A DNA stretch of 51,851 nucleotides. Source: Rheinheimera pacifica. GTDB taxonomy: Bacteria > Pseudomonadota > Gammaproteobacteria > Enterobacterales > Alteromonadaceae. Positions 23,254 to 33,156 of the stretch are shown here, one piece after another; position 1 is the first letter of the stretch, and each line of letters starts with the position of its first letter. Position numbers and translations under genes: made by a program. Location: the NCBI RefSeq assembly GCF_024809855.1, contig NZ_JANUEM010000021.1, positions 1-51,851 on the forward strand, read 5' to 3'. The notes below the pieces were generated by a model. That model was not told the origin of the DNA and searched no databases. It was given only the letters and a program-made list of their open reading frames with translations.

Positions 23254-25548
23254 ATGACAGAGATCAAAAATGAGAATGCAGATCCCTTGGATAGACTAAG
23301 GGCGAGGATGAAACGGGCTAATGAAAGGCCTGTCACAGTCCAAGTAAGATCCGCTGTGCGAAGGGCTGGAGGGATTCAATCTGCTAATCATAAAACTAAA
23401 GCTCAAGCTGGTAAGGGGCCGCAGAATAAGTACGTGGTAAAAGGCGGTTGGACATCAATATCAGCAGGAGCGGCAACGCCTGAACCAGGCCGCTGGTCGC
23501 GTAATGTCATAGTGAAAATGCGGTATGTTGACTTCACACCATCGCCACCTTCAACGAGCGGCGGGGTTAGTTCATCTTTACCTGTCGGTGGGGAATCGTC
23601 AGTAGGTTCGGTTAGGGCTCAAGGTGGATCTAAAACTGCAGGTTATGGCTCTTCAATAAGTTCTACCGCATCGCACCTTGGCTATGTACAAGACAGGCCT
23701 GCTAAGAAAATAGATAAAGATAACGGGCTGGATGTAGAGGACAAATTAGATGAAAAAAAAGAACTCTTACCAGAGGATGGCCAAGACAAGATTTTGGACG
23801 GAAACACTACAGAGGCCCATCTTAAATACAAGCAGAATGACAAAGCTGAACAGTACGATCATGGCGTGTTGTTTGATGACAAAAATGACTCTACTAAAGC
23901 AGCAGATTTTGTGAAAAGGTCCGCTGGAGATAAGCGGCAGTTCCGGATTATTTTATCACCTGAAGATGGAGCTCAAGTTGACCTTAAGGCTTTTACTCGG
24001 CAGCTTGTTAAGCAGATGGAGAATGATCTTGGAACTAAGCTAGATTGGGTTGGTGCTAATCATTACAACACAGATAATCCCCACACTCACCTCACTTTGA
24101 GAGGTGTTAGGGATGATGGAACAGATTTGGTTATTCATCCGAACTACATCAAGCATGGCGTTAGAAATAGAGCGGTCCAAATTCTTGATAAGGAGCTTGG
24201 TCCTCGTAGTGAATTAGACCTGATAAAAGACGTAAGCAAAAGCATAATGGCTGAGCGTTATACCAAGCTCGACAAGTTGATTGAAGAGAGGATTGTTGGA
24301 AAAGCAACACCAAAGCTTCAGGTATCCGATCTTTACACTATTGAGGATAAGCGCTTACTGGATGCCTCAGTAAAGAGAATTAAGACTTTAGAGGATCTTG
24401 GGTTGGCAAGGCGTGGGGCAGACGGTGATATTTCATTCCAGGCAGGCTGGAAAAGCTCGCTGATGAAGTTAGGCCAAAGACATGATATTTACAAGCAAAT
24501 GTCTCAACACGGCTACCCAAACGTAGTTTTTATGGATGGTGCGGTTAAGACCCGGCCTGTTCTTGGAAAGGTCGTTAAAAGAGGGATGCATGATGAATTA
24601 TACGAAAAAGAGTTCATATTGGTGTCAGGAGCTGATGGTAAGGTTCATTACGTGCCAATGCGGGGTAAGGCTCCATCTGATCTCTCGGTAGGTAGTATCG
24701 TTCGTGTTTCTGCTCAGCCTCCAAAGCCATTCTTAACTAAAGCAGATGCAAATATACAGGCATACGCGCAATTGACTGACGGCCGTTTTGATGTCGCAGG
24801 TTTTAAAGTTTGGGCGGCTGATACTAAAAAACTTTATGGTGAACCTCTTGATAGATTTGTTGAGTCACACGTTAAGCGAATGGGGACTCTGAGCGCTAAA
24901 GGCTTTGCTGAGTTCTCCGCTGACAATTGGAAGGTGCCAACAGATCTAACATCAAAGATTGAAAAGTTCGACGAGAATATATTTGCCAAGGTTGGTAATA
25001 GAATTGAGATTTCTAAGGCAGATAAGTTTTCCCTGGATAAAACCGTTTCTAGTTCTGGGGTGACAACTTTAGATAAATACATACTCGGCTTGGCTGATTA
25101 CGACCATACTGCTTCTAAAGGTTTTGGCAACGAACTGGCAAAAGCGGTTAAAGCCCGGCAAACGTACCTAGTTGAAAACAAACTAGGCTCATTTAAGGGG
25201 AATACGTTTAGACCTGTTCGGCGCCTACTTGACACATTGAGAGAGAACGACCTTCGTAATCAGGCGCTAAACATTAAAGGTGTGAATTCTGAACTGCCAT
25301 TACAAATCAGTACGGGCCAGGCAACAGGATACGTAAAAGGTTTCGTTGAAATTGATACTGGTAAGTTTATCGTTGTGGCTAACGATAACAAAACAGGCTA
25401 TTCGTTAGCTAGGGTTAGTAAATCTCCAGAAAGCTTTGTGGGGAAAAGGGTGTCGATAGTGAATGAGTTTAGAGACATCGGTTCGCCGCAGTTGTCTCTA
25501 CCGGCAAAAAGCAAAGTCGTATTGCTTGAGAAAGGAATTGGTCGATGA
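23254..25548 (+). CDS. VirD2/TraI-like relaxase with DUF3363-type C-terminus
   Basis: A 764-aa relaxase. The three-His metal site is seen at residues 270-279 (H-Y-N-T-D-N-P-H-T-H, His270, His277, His279), and the following LRGVRDDG matches VirD2-like relaxases that carry DUF3363. The catalytic Tyr region is probably HLGYVQ or HLKYKQ, N-terminal to the His motif. A low-complexity Ser/Gly-rich stretch (about 100-150) and a charged insertion (about 155-190) separate the two. It nicks oriT, stays attached to the 5' end and pilots the strand. It overlaps traG by 4 nt. Confidence 0.88.
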   Translation: MTEIKNENADPLDRLRARMKRANERPVTVQVRSAVRRAGGIQSANHKTKAQAGKGPQNKYVVKGGWTSISAGAATPEPGRWSRNVIVKMRYVDFTPSPPSTSGGVSSSLPVGGESSVGSVRAQGGSKTAGYGSSISSTASHLGYVQDRPAKKIDKDNGLDVEDKLDEKKELLPEDGQDKILDGNTTEAHLKYKQNDKAEQYDHGVLFDDKNDSTKAADFVKRSAGDKRQFRIILSPEDGAQVDLKAFTRQLVKQMENDLGTKLDWVGANHYNTDNPHTHLTLRGVRDDGTDLVIHPNYIKHGVRNRAVQILDKELGPRSELDLIKDVSKSIMAERYTKLDKLIEERIVGKATPKLQVSDLYTIEDKRLLDASVKRIKTLEDLGLARRGADGDISFQAGWKSSLMKLGQRHDIYKQMSQHGYPNVVFMDGAVKTRPVLGKVVKRGMHDELYEKEFILVSGADGKVHYVPMRGKAPSDLSVGSIVRVSAQPPKPFLTKADANIQAYAQLTDGRFDVAGFKVWAADTKKLYGEPLDRFVESHVKRMGTLSAKGFAEFSADNWKVPTDLTSKIEKFDENIFAKVGNRIEISKADKFSLDKTVSSSGVTTLDKYILGLADYDHTASKGFGNELAKAVKARQTYLVENKLGSFKGNTFRPVRRLLDTLRENDLRNQALNIKGVNSELPLQISTGQATGYVKGFVEIDTGKFIVVANDNKTGYSLARVSKSPESFVGKRVSIVNEFRDIGSPQLSLPAKSKVVLLEKGIGR

Positions 25549-27641
25549 AAGTGAAAGGGTATCAGATTTTCTGGGCGCAGATTGTAGCAGTTGTCTTTCT
25601 CCTATTTGTAGGTTTTTGGGTAAGCACTCAGCTCTTTGTTTTGTTAACCGGGCTTGTTAATGGGGAGTTGGGAGTTCCTTCATTCTATCTTTACGATTAT
25701 CCGATTTATTCACCTCTTAGTATCTGGTCCTGGCTTGTCCATTTTAGTGATATATACCACGAAGAGTTTTACTATGCGTTTATACCTTTACTGGTATCTG
25801 TATTTTTATGTTTTTGTTCTACGGTATGGTTAAGTATTCTGCGGCACCGTGAGGATGCAGCACCAACAACTTACGGTACTTCAAGGTGGTCTTTAGATTC
25901 AGAGGTCAAGGAGAGTGAATTAGTTTTCAATGAAGGTGCTTTGAGTTCCATTCGGCCTGCAGTCAGAAAGAAGGCACAGAAAGATATCGGTCGCACCGTT
26001 GTTCTTGGGAAGCTTGATGATGGAACAATACTCAGGCATACCGGGCCTCAGCATATAGCGGTTATTGCCCCATCGAGGGCCATGAAAGGTGTTGGTATTA
26101 TTATTCCAACACTGTATTCCTGGCTAAACAGTGTTGTTGTTACTGACATTAAAAAGGAGAACTGGTTTGCCACCTCTGGGTTCAGGTCAAAATTTTCCCA
26201 TTGTATATGCTTCGACCCTTCAGACCCACAAAGCGCCGGCTGGAATCCTTTGCTTGAAGTTCGTAAAGGTGAGCGTTACGAAGTTAGGGATGTTCAGAAT
26301 ATTGCGTTAACTTTAGTTGACCCCAATGGAGATAAAAATCAGTTAAGCCACTGGGATGAAGCTGCAGCAACTTTGCTATCCGCCACGATACTTCACATAT
26401 TGTATGCTGAAGAAAATAAGACGCTTGAAGGTGTTGCTTATTTTTTAACTGACCCATCAAGAGATATCAGGTATACACTCTATATCATGATGTCTACTTC
26501 GCACTTGGGCAGTAGACCTCACAGGATGATATCTAGTGCCGCCAGAGAAATGCTAAATAAAAGCGATAATGAGCTTTCTGGGGTGGTGTCAACTGCAATG
26601 AATTATTTATCGTTATATCGTGACCCGACGGTGGCAAAAGTTACTTCGCGATCAGATTTTAGGATAAAAGATATTGTATCAGCAGATAAGCCCGTAAGTC
26701 TTTACGTAGTGGTGTCTCCTGATGAAATTAAACGGTTGCGGCCGCTGATTAGGCTGTTACTCAATATGCTAGGAAAACTAACTGATGTACCTTTGACCCC
26801 TGGGAATGAAGATAGTCCATACCCTTATAATTTGTTGATGTTAATGGACGAGTTGCCTGCATTTGGCCACATGCGTTTCTTTGAAACATCGTTAGGTTTT
26901 TTGGCTGGGTACGGTATAAAAGCAATGCTAATTGCGCAGAGTCTAGCGCAGGTAAGTAATGTTTATGGCCGGAACAGCGCTCTAATGGAAGCTGCGCATA
27001 TAACAGTTTTTTACACGCCAAACCCTAAAGATATAGATGGTGCAAAACAAATATCTGAAATGCTCGGTGATACAACACAAGAGCGGCGAAACTCAATGTT
27101 CTCTGGCGGCCGCCTTGCATGGTTGCTGAAGAACGTAACAGTGTCAGCGCAAGAAGCCCAAAGAAAACTCTTAACGCCTGGGGAAGTCCTGCAATTTCCT
27201 GCCACAAAGAAAATTATCCTGATATCCGGCCTCTACCCAGTCATTGCCAATAAAATCAAATATTACGAAGATCCATTATTTATGCCGCGAATGCTGCCGC
27301 CTATTCCTGTTGATGGGACCTACAAAGATTATCCAGCTGAGACTGAGAACCCGTGGTTAGGTTGCATTATAGCCAAACCCGTTCCACCATCAGAAGATGA
27401 AGATGAGACTGGTGAGGTTATGGTGCCGGTAGGGCAAAGTGAAGATACTGAAAAACAAATTAAACCAGCTGAAAAAGTCGCTAAGGAGCTTCGCCCTGAA
27501 GTGGCCCCTGAGGTAGAGCAAGACAACAGTGAAGATGAAACATTTAGACGCGAAATGTCGCTCCAATCTAGTAAGCGAGTAGAGGAGCGGCGTTTAGAAA
27601 GTAAAGAGAAGTCAGATTTAGATAACGATATATCCTGGTAG
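25545..27641 (+). CDS. traG: TraG/VirD4 coupling protein
   Basis: A 698-aa type IV coupling protein. Two N-terminal membrane helices (about 8-38 and 78-100) are followed by the nucleotide-binding domain. The Walker A region reads A-P-S-R-A-M-K-G (175-182), where the usual Gly before Lys is Met180. The Walker B region is LLMLMDELPAFGHM. The C-terminal tail (about 610-698) is acidic and Glu/Lys-rich. It links the relaxosome to the Trb channel. The Walker A substitution is unusual; the rest of the family signature (KGVGIIIPTL) is kept. Confidence 0.9.
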   Translation: MKVKGYQIFWAQIVAVVFLLFVGFWVSTQLFVLLTGLVNGELGVPSFYLYDYPIYSPLSIWSWLVHFSDIYHEEFYYAFIPLLVSVFLCFCSTVWLSILRHREDAAPTTYGTSRWSLDSEVKESELVFNEGALSSIRPAVRKKAQKDIGRTVVLGKLDDGTILRHTGPQHIAVIAPSRAMKGVGIIIPTLYSWLNSVVVTDIKKENWFATSGFRSKFSHCICFDPSDPQSAGWNPLLEVRKGERYEVRDVQNIALTLVDPNGDKNQLSHWDEAAATLLSATILHILYAEENKTLEGVAYFLTDPSRDIRYTLYIMMSTSHLGSRPHRMISSAAREMLNKSDNELSGVVSTAMNYLSLYRDPTVAKVTSRSDFRIKDIVSADKPVSLYVVVSPDEIKRLRPLIRLLLNMLGKLTDVPLTPGNEDSPYPYNLLMLMDELPAFGHMRFFETSLGFLAGYGIKAMLIAQSLAQVSNVYGRNSALMEAAHITVFYTPNPKDIDGAKQISEMLGDTTQERRNSMFSGGRLAWLLKNVTVSAQEAQRKLLTPGEVLQFPATKKIILISGLYPVIANKIKYYEDPLFMPRMLPPIPVDGTYKDYPAETENPWLGCIIAKPVPPSEDEDETGEVMVPVGQSEDTEKQIKPAEKVAKELRPEVAPEVEQDNSEDETFRREMSLQSSKRVEERRLESKEKSDLDNDISW

Positions 27642-27648
27642 AGGTAAC

Positions 27649-28140
27649 ATGAAAGCAGCACCAAAAAATACCCAGAAAGGGCAGAGAAAGCAGATTCACC
27701 CAAGAATTTCACAAAACATTTATGAAATGCTTGAGCTGGAATCAAAACGGACAGGATACGGTTTAAATCAGCTTGTTGAGCAAGCGCTGGTTGAATTTTT
27801 TAATCCTGCAGGTAGAAAAACGACAGAGGACATAATTCTTAAGCGGTTAAATTCATTAAAGCGAGATTTGTCTAATATAGCTATTGGTAATGATATAGCC
27901 ACTCAGATGATAGCCACATACGTTAAGAACTGGTTTATCTATCAACCACAAGTGCCGGCAGAGCAACGCGAAGAACTACTACAGATCCAGGAAAGACGTT
28001 TTAATCAGTTTCTGTCAACAGTGACTAACAATGTAACGGCCGGTAATAGTTACCTTGAAACCATTACGCAAGGCGCGTTTATCTTAAGAGAAGAGATCCC
28101 TGAAGAGCTGTTCAGTGAGGATGGAAATGATGCAAGCTAA
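27649..28140 (+). CDS. RHH/CopG-like conjugation regulator
   Basis: A 163-aa protein between traG and trbB, the usual place of a CopG-family gene in Trb systems. Residues about 17-52 (HPRISQNIYEMLELESKRTGYGLNQLVEQALVEFF) fit a ribbon-helix-helix. The remainder is helical. It may bind oriT-proximal DNA or a promoter such as the 26-bp palindrome at 23166. Family call rests on position and the N-terminal pattern. Confidence 0.65.
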   Translation: MKAAPKNTQKGQRKQIHPRISQNIYEMLELESKRTGYGLNQLVEQALVEFFNPAGRKTTEDIILKRLNSLKRDLSNIAIGNDIATQMIATYVKNWFIYQPQVPAEQREELLQIQERRFNQFLSTVTNNVTAGNSYLETITQGAFILREEIPEELFSEDGNDAS

Positions 28141-29068
28141 TGCTTACAGAATACATTCCTTGGAAGATGCTTTGGGATTCCAATTACTGGAGTTGCTCAA
28201 TCGTGAGGATGTCATTGAAGTTTGGTTAAACTCTGACGGTAAACTTTTCGCTGAAAGTTTAAAGCAAGGCAAGTGGTTAACGGACATAAGCATTAGCCCT
28301 GAAAGGGCGAAAAACATCATCACAACCATTGCCGGAAGTGTTGATAAAATTGTAGACGAAAACAACCCGTTGCTTGACGCTACGCTGCTGATTAACAATG
28401 CCCGGTTCTCTGGCGCTATACCGCCCGCCTGCGTATCGCCCCACTTTAACATGAGAAAACAGGCCACGATCATCTACAGCCTGGATGATATGGTGAGGCA
28501 GGGGAACATAACAGAGAGTGGGGCTGCCATCATACGACAGCTGGTGGCGAAAAAGAGAAATATACTGATATCCGGCTCCACAGGCTCCGGTAAAACTACT
28601 TTCAGTAATGCTGTCCTGCTTGAAATGTCCAAGACCGGGGATAGGTTAATCATTATTGAAGATACACCGGAGCTACAGTGTGGAGCGGAGGATTATCAAA
28701 AACTGCAAGTTTGCCCTGGCGCTGACTTGCTTGCGTTAGTGAGGTCCGTCCTGCGTAAGCGGCCAGACCGCGCAATCGTTGGAGAATTGCGAGGCGCAGA
28801 AGCACACGGTTTATTGAAATTATGGAATACAGGGCATCCAGGAGGATTAGCGACTCTCCATGCCGACAGTGCTCTTGATGCCCTATCTCGGATTGAAGAT
28901 TTAGTAGCGGAATCAATAGATAACCCACCTAAGCGGCTAATATATAAAGCAGTTCATTGTGTCATATTTATGGAAAAAGTAGAGGGCGGCGCTCGCCGTG
29001 TTACTTCAATAGCTGAAGTGTGCGGCCATGACGGCACTGATTATAAAGTCAATGAGCTATTAGAATAA
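28127..29068 (+). CDS. trbB: TrbB, VirB11-type ATPase
   Basis: Hexameric secretion ATPase of about 313 aa. Walker A GSTGSGKT at about 150-157, Asp box (IIIEDTPELQ), Walker B region (IVGELRGAEA), and His box (GHPGGLATLHAD) are all present. It powers assembly of the Trb channel at the inner membrane. ATG at 28127 (or 28130) follows TGAGG; the coding region overlaps the previous gene. A promoter separates it from trbC. Confidence 0.93.
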   Translation: MMQANAYRIHSLEDALGFQLLELLNREDVIEVWLNSDGKLFAESLKQGKWLTDISISPERAKNIITTIAGSVDKIVDENNPLLDATLLINNARFSGAIPPACVSPHFNMRKQATIIYSLDDMVRQGNITESGAAIIRQLVAKKRNILISGSTGSGKTTFSNAVLLEMSKTGDRLIIIEDTPELQCGAEDYQKLQVCPGADLLALVRSVLRKRPDRAIVGELRGAEAHGLLKLWNTGHPGGLATLHADSALDALSRIEDLVAESIDNPPKRLIYKAVHCVIFMEKVEGGARRVTSIAEVCGHDGTDYKVNELLE

Positions 29069-29084
29069 GGTAGATTTTTATAAA

Positions 29085-29123
29085 TTGACAAACTATAATC
29101 CCGCCGTGTATACATTAATACAC
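29085..29123 (+). promoter_or_regulatory. trbC promoter with KorA-like operator (site 8)
   Basis: Consensus -35 TTGACA (29085-29090), 18-bp spacer, TATACA -10-like box. Operator GTGTATACATTAATACAC (29106-29123). This is the best -35 in the window, suggesting a strong, tightly repressed promoter for pilin and channel genes. Confidence 0.68.
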
Positions 29124-29145
29124 AGAAGTATTTCAGGAGATAATA

Positions 29146-29457
29146 ATGAAAATGTCAACGATTTTAAAGTTTACTGGCCTTGTGGTCATAGCCTTGGTGT
29201 CAGTCGATGTGTTAGCCGCTAACGCAGGTATGCCCTGGGAAGGGCCACTTGATCGGATAGTTCGTTCTGTGCAGGGGCCAGTTGCAAAAGGTATTGGTGT
29301 GGTGGCACTCACAGGTACAGGTCTAGGCGTAGCTATGGGGTTAGGTGGGGATATTGTACAAAAAGGCGCAAAAGTGGGCTTGGGCCTATCAATTGCTTAC
29401 GGCGCTGTAACCTGGGGCTTGCCTTTGTTTGGCTTCGGTAACGGCTTAGTTATCTGA
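29146..29457 (+). CDS. trbC: TrbC, VirB2-type pilin
   Basis: A 103-aa pilin precursor with an N-terminal signal (to about Ala24, VLAANA) and two hydrophobic helices separated by a short basic loop (QKGAK). Gly/Ala-rich like other VirB2 pilins. Partner of the TraF peptidase at 22479. AGGAG ribosome binding site; a second ATG lies two codons in. Stop overlaps the trbD start region. Confidence 0.9.
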   Translation: MKMSTILKFTGLVVIALVSVDVLAANAGMPWEGPLDRIVRSVQGPVAKGIGVVALTGTGLGVAMGLGGDIVQKGAKVGLGLSIAYGAVTWGLPLFGFGNGLVI

Positions 29458-29711
29458 TGGCACCTGAAGGATGGGAAGTGCCAGTAAATCAGGCAATAAC
29501 AAAGCCTGATTTACTCGGCGGGGTGCCACGAAAGGTCGCGGTACTTCTAGGCGTTTTAGGGCTTAACTTTCTTGTGGTCCTAAAGCAATGGTGGATGATA
29601 CCAATTATTGTTGTTTTGTGGATTATCTTTGCTATAGCAACAAAGAAAGACCCAGAGTTTTTTTCAGTTATCCCCAGGCATTTTGAAGAGCCTGATTACT
29701 TAGAGCCTTAG
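29457..29711 (+). CDS. trbD: TrbD, VirB3-type protein
   Basis: An 84-aa inner-membrane protein with one long or two short hydrophobic segments (about 28-65), matching VirB3/TrbD in size and in the C-terminal FFSVIPRHF pattern. Its ATG overlaps the trbC stop. It sits between pilin and VirB4-type ATPase as in all Trb clusters. Confidence 0.88.
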   Translation: MAPEGWEVPVNQAITKPDLLGGVPRKVAVLLGVLGLNFLVVLKQWWMIPIIVVLWIIFAIATKKDPEFFSVIPRHFEEPDYLEP

Positions 29712-29712
29712 C

Positions 29713-32142
29713 ATGTACAAATTAAGCGAACACAGAAAGAAGCGAGAGCAGTTCTCAAGCAGAATTACTTGGGCTGGGCTAGTCAGCCCGCATGTCGTTT
29801 TGAATAAAACAGGCACGTTGATGTCATCTTTCCGTATTCGTGGCCATGATTTGGACTCGGTAACACCAGAATATATGATTGCTGTTGTTGCAGGCCTAAA
29901 TAATACGCTGAGGCGGTTAGGTTCAGGTTGGGCATTGCTGAGTGATACCAGGCGCAGGGAAACCGTAGAATACCCCAATTCTATGTTCCCTGATCCTGCT
30001 TCGCTGCTGATCGACGAAGAGCGGAGAATAAGGTTTCAGGAGGGCACTCGGCATTATGAAACTGAGGACACCCTAACGTTCGTATGGTTACCGCCAAGTG
30101 ATATTTCAAAAAGCGCTGGAAACCGTTTAATTGAGAACTCCAGTGTAAAGCAAGGCTCTATCAACCGCTGGGCTGACGTTGACTTTTTCACCAGTCAGAT
30201 AAAGAGCCTGCAGCTTGACATAGCCTCAGTATTTAGCAGTTGTGAGTTGTTGAAAGAAGGAGAATTACTCGCCTATCTTCACAACACTGTTTCTACAAAT
30301 TACATAGCAAAAGTAGCTATGCCAGACATACCTTTTTATCTGGATTCTTTGTTAGTTGATGAAGGGGTTTTAACTGGGTTAGAGCCTAAACTAGGTGACC
30401 ATTTTATCAAAGCTCTTACGATCCGATTTTTCCCTGACAGTCAGTTTCCGGGAGTGCTAAGTGAGCTTGACAATCTTAATATAGAATACCGTTTCACCCG
30501 CCGCTACATAGCGTTAGACTCAGATGCTGCTGAAAAAGAACTTACAACATACCGAAATAAATGGTTCAGTAAGAGAAAGTCAATCTGGGCGATTGCAGGG
30601 GAAGCATTAGGCCTTAACTTATCCAGCAGTGTAGATCAGGATGCTGTTGATAAAGCCGGTTCAGTAGATGACAGTATTGCACTCTCAAAGCGTGACGCTG
30701 TATCTCACGGTTATTACACGGGTACGTTGTTGTTGTGGGATAAGGATTTGAGCGTGGCTTCAGATAGAATTGAAGCTGTAAAAAAAATAATTGAGAGGTT
30801 TGGCTACACCTGTATTGTGGAAACAACAAATGCTGTGCAGGCTTTCTTAGGTGCAATACCTGGGAATACATATTCAAATGTTCGAGCCCCAATGATAAAC
30901 ACCCTTAACTTATGCCACATTATGCCTGTGTCAAATGTATGGGCGGGGCATCAAAGAAACACACATTTAAACGATGTACCATTAATTATTGGTAAAACGC
31001 GAGGGGAAACCCCGTTCCGGCTTGTAACGCATGAAGGTGATGTTGGCCATTTCGTTGTTTTGGGTCCTACCGGCGCCGGTAAATCAACACTTATAAACCT
31101 GGCAGCAACCCAATTCAGGCGTTACAAGTCGGCAGACGTCATTATTTTTGACAAGAAAATGTCTGCTTATGTACCGACCTTGGCGGTAGGCGGTGTGCAT
31201 TACGAAATAGGTGATAAAAACGGCCTTCAATTCCAGCCATTAAGACACATAGATGACATTGCGGAGCAAACATGGGCTCACGGCTGGCTTTGTAATTTGC
31301 TCGAACAGGAAAACATAACGCTAACGCCGGTCATAAAAGATGCTGTCTGGAGTGCGTTGAACGATTTAAAAAACTCGCCAGAAGAGTTAAGAACCTTGTC
31401 CGCTTTAAAATTGAAGGTTCAGAATAACGATATTCGTTCTGCATTAAATCCATACACACAGGGCGGTCCTTTTGCCTTTATGCTTGATGGTAATAGCGAT
31501 CCTGGCTTTAATTCAAAATGGCTGTGCTTTGAAATGGAAAAAATAATGAACTTGCCCCAAGTTGTGCCGGCAGTTCTTGATTATATGTTCCATGCGATAG
31601 AGAAGCGCTTTAAGGGCCAGCCAGTTATGATGATACTTGATGAAGCCTGGCTATTTCTTGATAACGCCCAATTTCAAAGCAGAATCCGTGAGTGGTTAAA
31701 GGTTTTACGTGATGCAAATGTAAGCGTGGGTTTTGCAACTCAATCGCTAGACGAGATAGCGAAATCAAAAATTGTTAACGTAATACTAGAATCGTGTCCT
31801 ACACGAATTTATCTCCCTAACCCTGAAGCGACTAGCGATCTCAGCGCTCCACTATATGCTTCGTTTGGCTTGAACCCGGCTCAGATAACAAATCTGTCCA
31901 GGGCAACAAAGAAGCGGCATTACTATTATGTATCACCCGCTGGCTCAAGGATGTTTGAGTTAGACCTTGGGCCGGTCCAGCTGGCTTTCATTGGCTCTAG
32001 TGGCAAGGAAAATGTTGCGTTGGCCAAAGAGCTTCTGCAAAAGGTTGGTAGCAAAGACTTCGCTGTTGAGTGGTTAAAATTAAAAGGCCTAAATGACGAG
32101 GCTGATTATTTAAAAGAGATTTCGACATCGAGGGCTGCATAA
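29713..32142 (+). CDS. trbE: TrbE, VirB4-type ATPase
   Basis: An 809-aa VirB4-family ATPase. Walker A GPTGAGKST at residues 451-459 and Walker B MMILDEAW at 639-646. It energises pilus biogenesis and substrate passage. Starts one base after trbD ends; its stop overlaps the ATG of the next gene. Confidence 0.94.
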   Translation: MYKLSEHRKKREQFSSRITWAGLVSPHVVLNKTGTLMSSFRIRGHDLDSVTPEYMIAVVAGLNNTLRRLGSGWALLSDTRRRETVEYPNSMFPDPASLLIDEERRIRFQEGTRHYETEDTLTFVWLPPSDISKSAGNRLIENSSVKQGSINRWADVDFFTSQIKSLQLDIASVFSSCELLKEGELLAYLHNTVSTNYIAKVAMPDIPFYLDSLLVDEGVLTGLEPKLGDHFIKALTIRFFPDSQFPGVLSELDNLNIEYRFTRRYIALDSDAAEKELTTYRNKWFSKRKSIWAIAGEALGLNLSSSVDQDAVDKAGSVDDSIALSKRDAVSHGYYTGTLLLWDKDLSVASDRIEAVKKIIERFGYTCIVETTNAVQAFLGAIPGNTYSNVRAPMINTLNLCHIMPVSNVWAGHQRNTHLNDVPLIIGKTRGETPFRLVTHEGDVGHFVVLGPTGAGKSTLINLAATQFRRYKSADVIIFDKKMSAYVPTLAVGGVHYEIGDKNGLQFQPLRHIDDIAEQTWAHGWLCNLLEQENITLTPVIKDAVWSALNDLKNSPEELRTLSALKLKVQNNDIRSALNPYTQGGPFAFMLDGNSDPGFNSKWLCFEMEKIMNLPQVVPAVLDYMFHAIEKRFKGQPVMMILDEAWLFLDNAQFQSRIREWLKVLRDANVSVGFATQSLDEIAKSKIVNVILESCPTRIYLPNPEATSDLSAPLYASFGLNPAQITNLSRATKKRHYYYVSPAGSRMFELDLGPVQLAFIGSSGKENVALAKELLQKVGSKDFAVEWLKLKGLNDEADYLKEISTSRAA

Positions 32143-32435
32143 TGTTGATTATTATCATATCAATTATGGTTGGTTTGAATATGGCTGGGCTATCAGCTAA
32201 TAACTACTTATCTCCATTAACAGCATTGGTCATGATTTTTTTTATGGTAGCACCGGCTGTGGTTTTCAGAAAAAAATACGCGCTAGCAATATTGTTGATC
32301 TCTTATTCATTGTCATATATCGCTATTGTTAAAGTTCGTGGAAACGAACTGGGGGCCGAAATTGTTTATATGATAATTGTCGGAATTCTATGCCTTATAG
32401 CCACGAGAAGGTTGCAAGATTTAACTAAAATATAG
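32142..32435 (+). CDS. Small membrane protein between trbE and trbJ
   Basis: A 97-aa hydrophobic protein with three to four membrane helices. It occupies a position where standard Trb operons have no gene; trbK normally lies after trbJ and is a lipoprotein, unlike this one. ATG overlaps the trbE stop (TAATG). Entry exclusion or channel assembly are possible, but no family is recognised. Confidence 0.7.
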   Translation: MLIIIISIMVGLNMAGLSANNYLSPLTALVMIFFMVAPAVVFRKKYALAILLISYSLSYIAIVKVRGNELGAEIVYMIIVGILCLIATRRLQDLTKI

Positions 32436-32442
32436 GTGAAGT

Positions 32443-33156
32443 ATGAAAAAAGCAATTATAGCACTTTTTGCAATGCCTTTTTTTGTTTATAGCATTCCGG
32501 TCTTTGATCCATCTAATTTCATCCAAAATACATTTACGGCATTACAGACGTTGCAATCAAATGCTAACGAAGTAAGAACTGCTTATAATCAACTACAGCA
32601 GATTCAGAACGAATTAGTCATGCTCGAAAATGATGCTAAAAATTTAAAGAAGTTGGATTTTAACACGTTAGCTGAATTAGAAAATATGCTTTACAACGCA
32701 AATAGTATACTTTCTAAATCAAGTTCTACATTTGCCAATATTGAGCAGGCGAGTAGAATTTATGACGAGCAGTTTGGAAACTATAATAACCTTGAACGTT
32801 TTGATCCATCCGAAGATTACTATGATAACGTAAATGCAAGATTGCAACTAAGTCATCAGGCTTCAAGGGATGCAATTGAGAGTTTGGCGGTGCTAAAAAG
32901 TCAAGCTGCAGATCTTCAGCGTACAAACGATTTAGTTAATGAAAGTCAGAGAGCTGATGGCACACTGGCTGCAATACAAGCGCAAACGCAAATACAAGCT
33001 CAGTTAATTCATGAAATGAAGTCCTTGGAGAACTTGACGGCCCAGGGCGTTAAGCAGCACTCTTTAGCGTTGGCTGACGAAAATATGAACAAGGCGCTTG
33101 GTAGTAAACAGAAAGAACAGTTTTGGGGCGGTATGGCTATAGGAACTAAAAGATGA
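32443..33156 (+). CDS. trbJ: TrbJ, VirB5-like protein
   Basis: A 237-aa exported protein. Signal peptide (about 1-17), then the family's PVFDPSNFIQNTFTALQTLQS start and long coiled-coil helices. Periplasmic or pilus-tip component. Coupled to trbL by a 4-nt overlap. Confidence 0.88.
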   Translation: MKKAIIALFAMPFFVYSIPVFDPSNFIQNTFTALQTLQSNANEVRTAYNQLQQIQNELVMLENDAKNLKKLDFNTLAELENMLYNANSILSKSSSTFANIEQASRIYDEQFGNYNNLERFDPSEDYYDNVNARLQLSHQASRDAIESLAVLKSQAADLQRTNDLVNESQRADGTLAAIQAQTQIQAQLIHEMKSLENLTAQGVKQHSLALADENMNKALGSKQKEQFWGGMAIGTKR

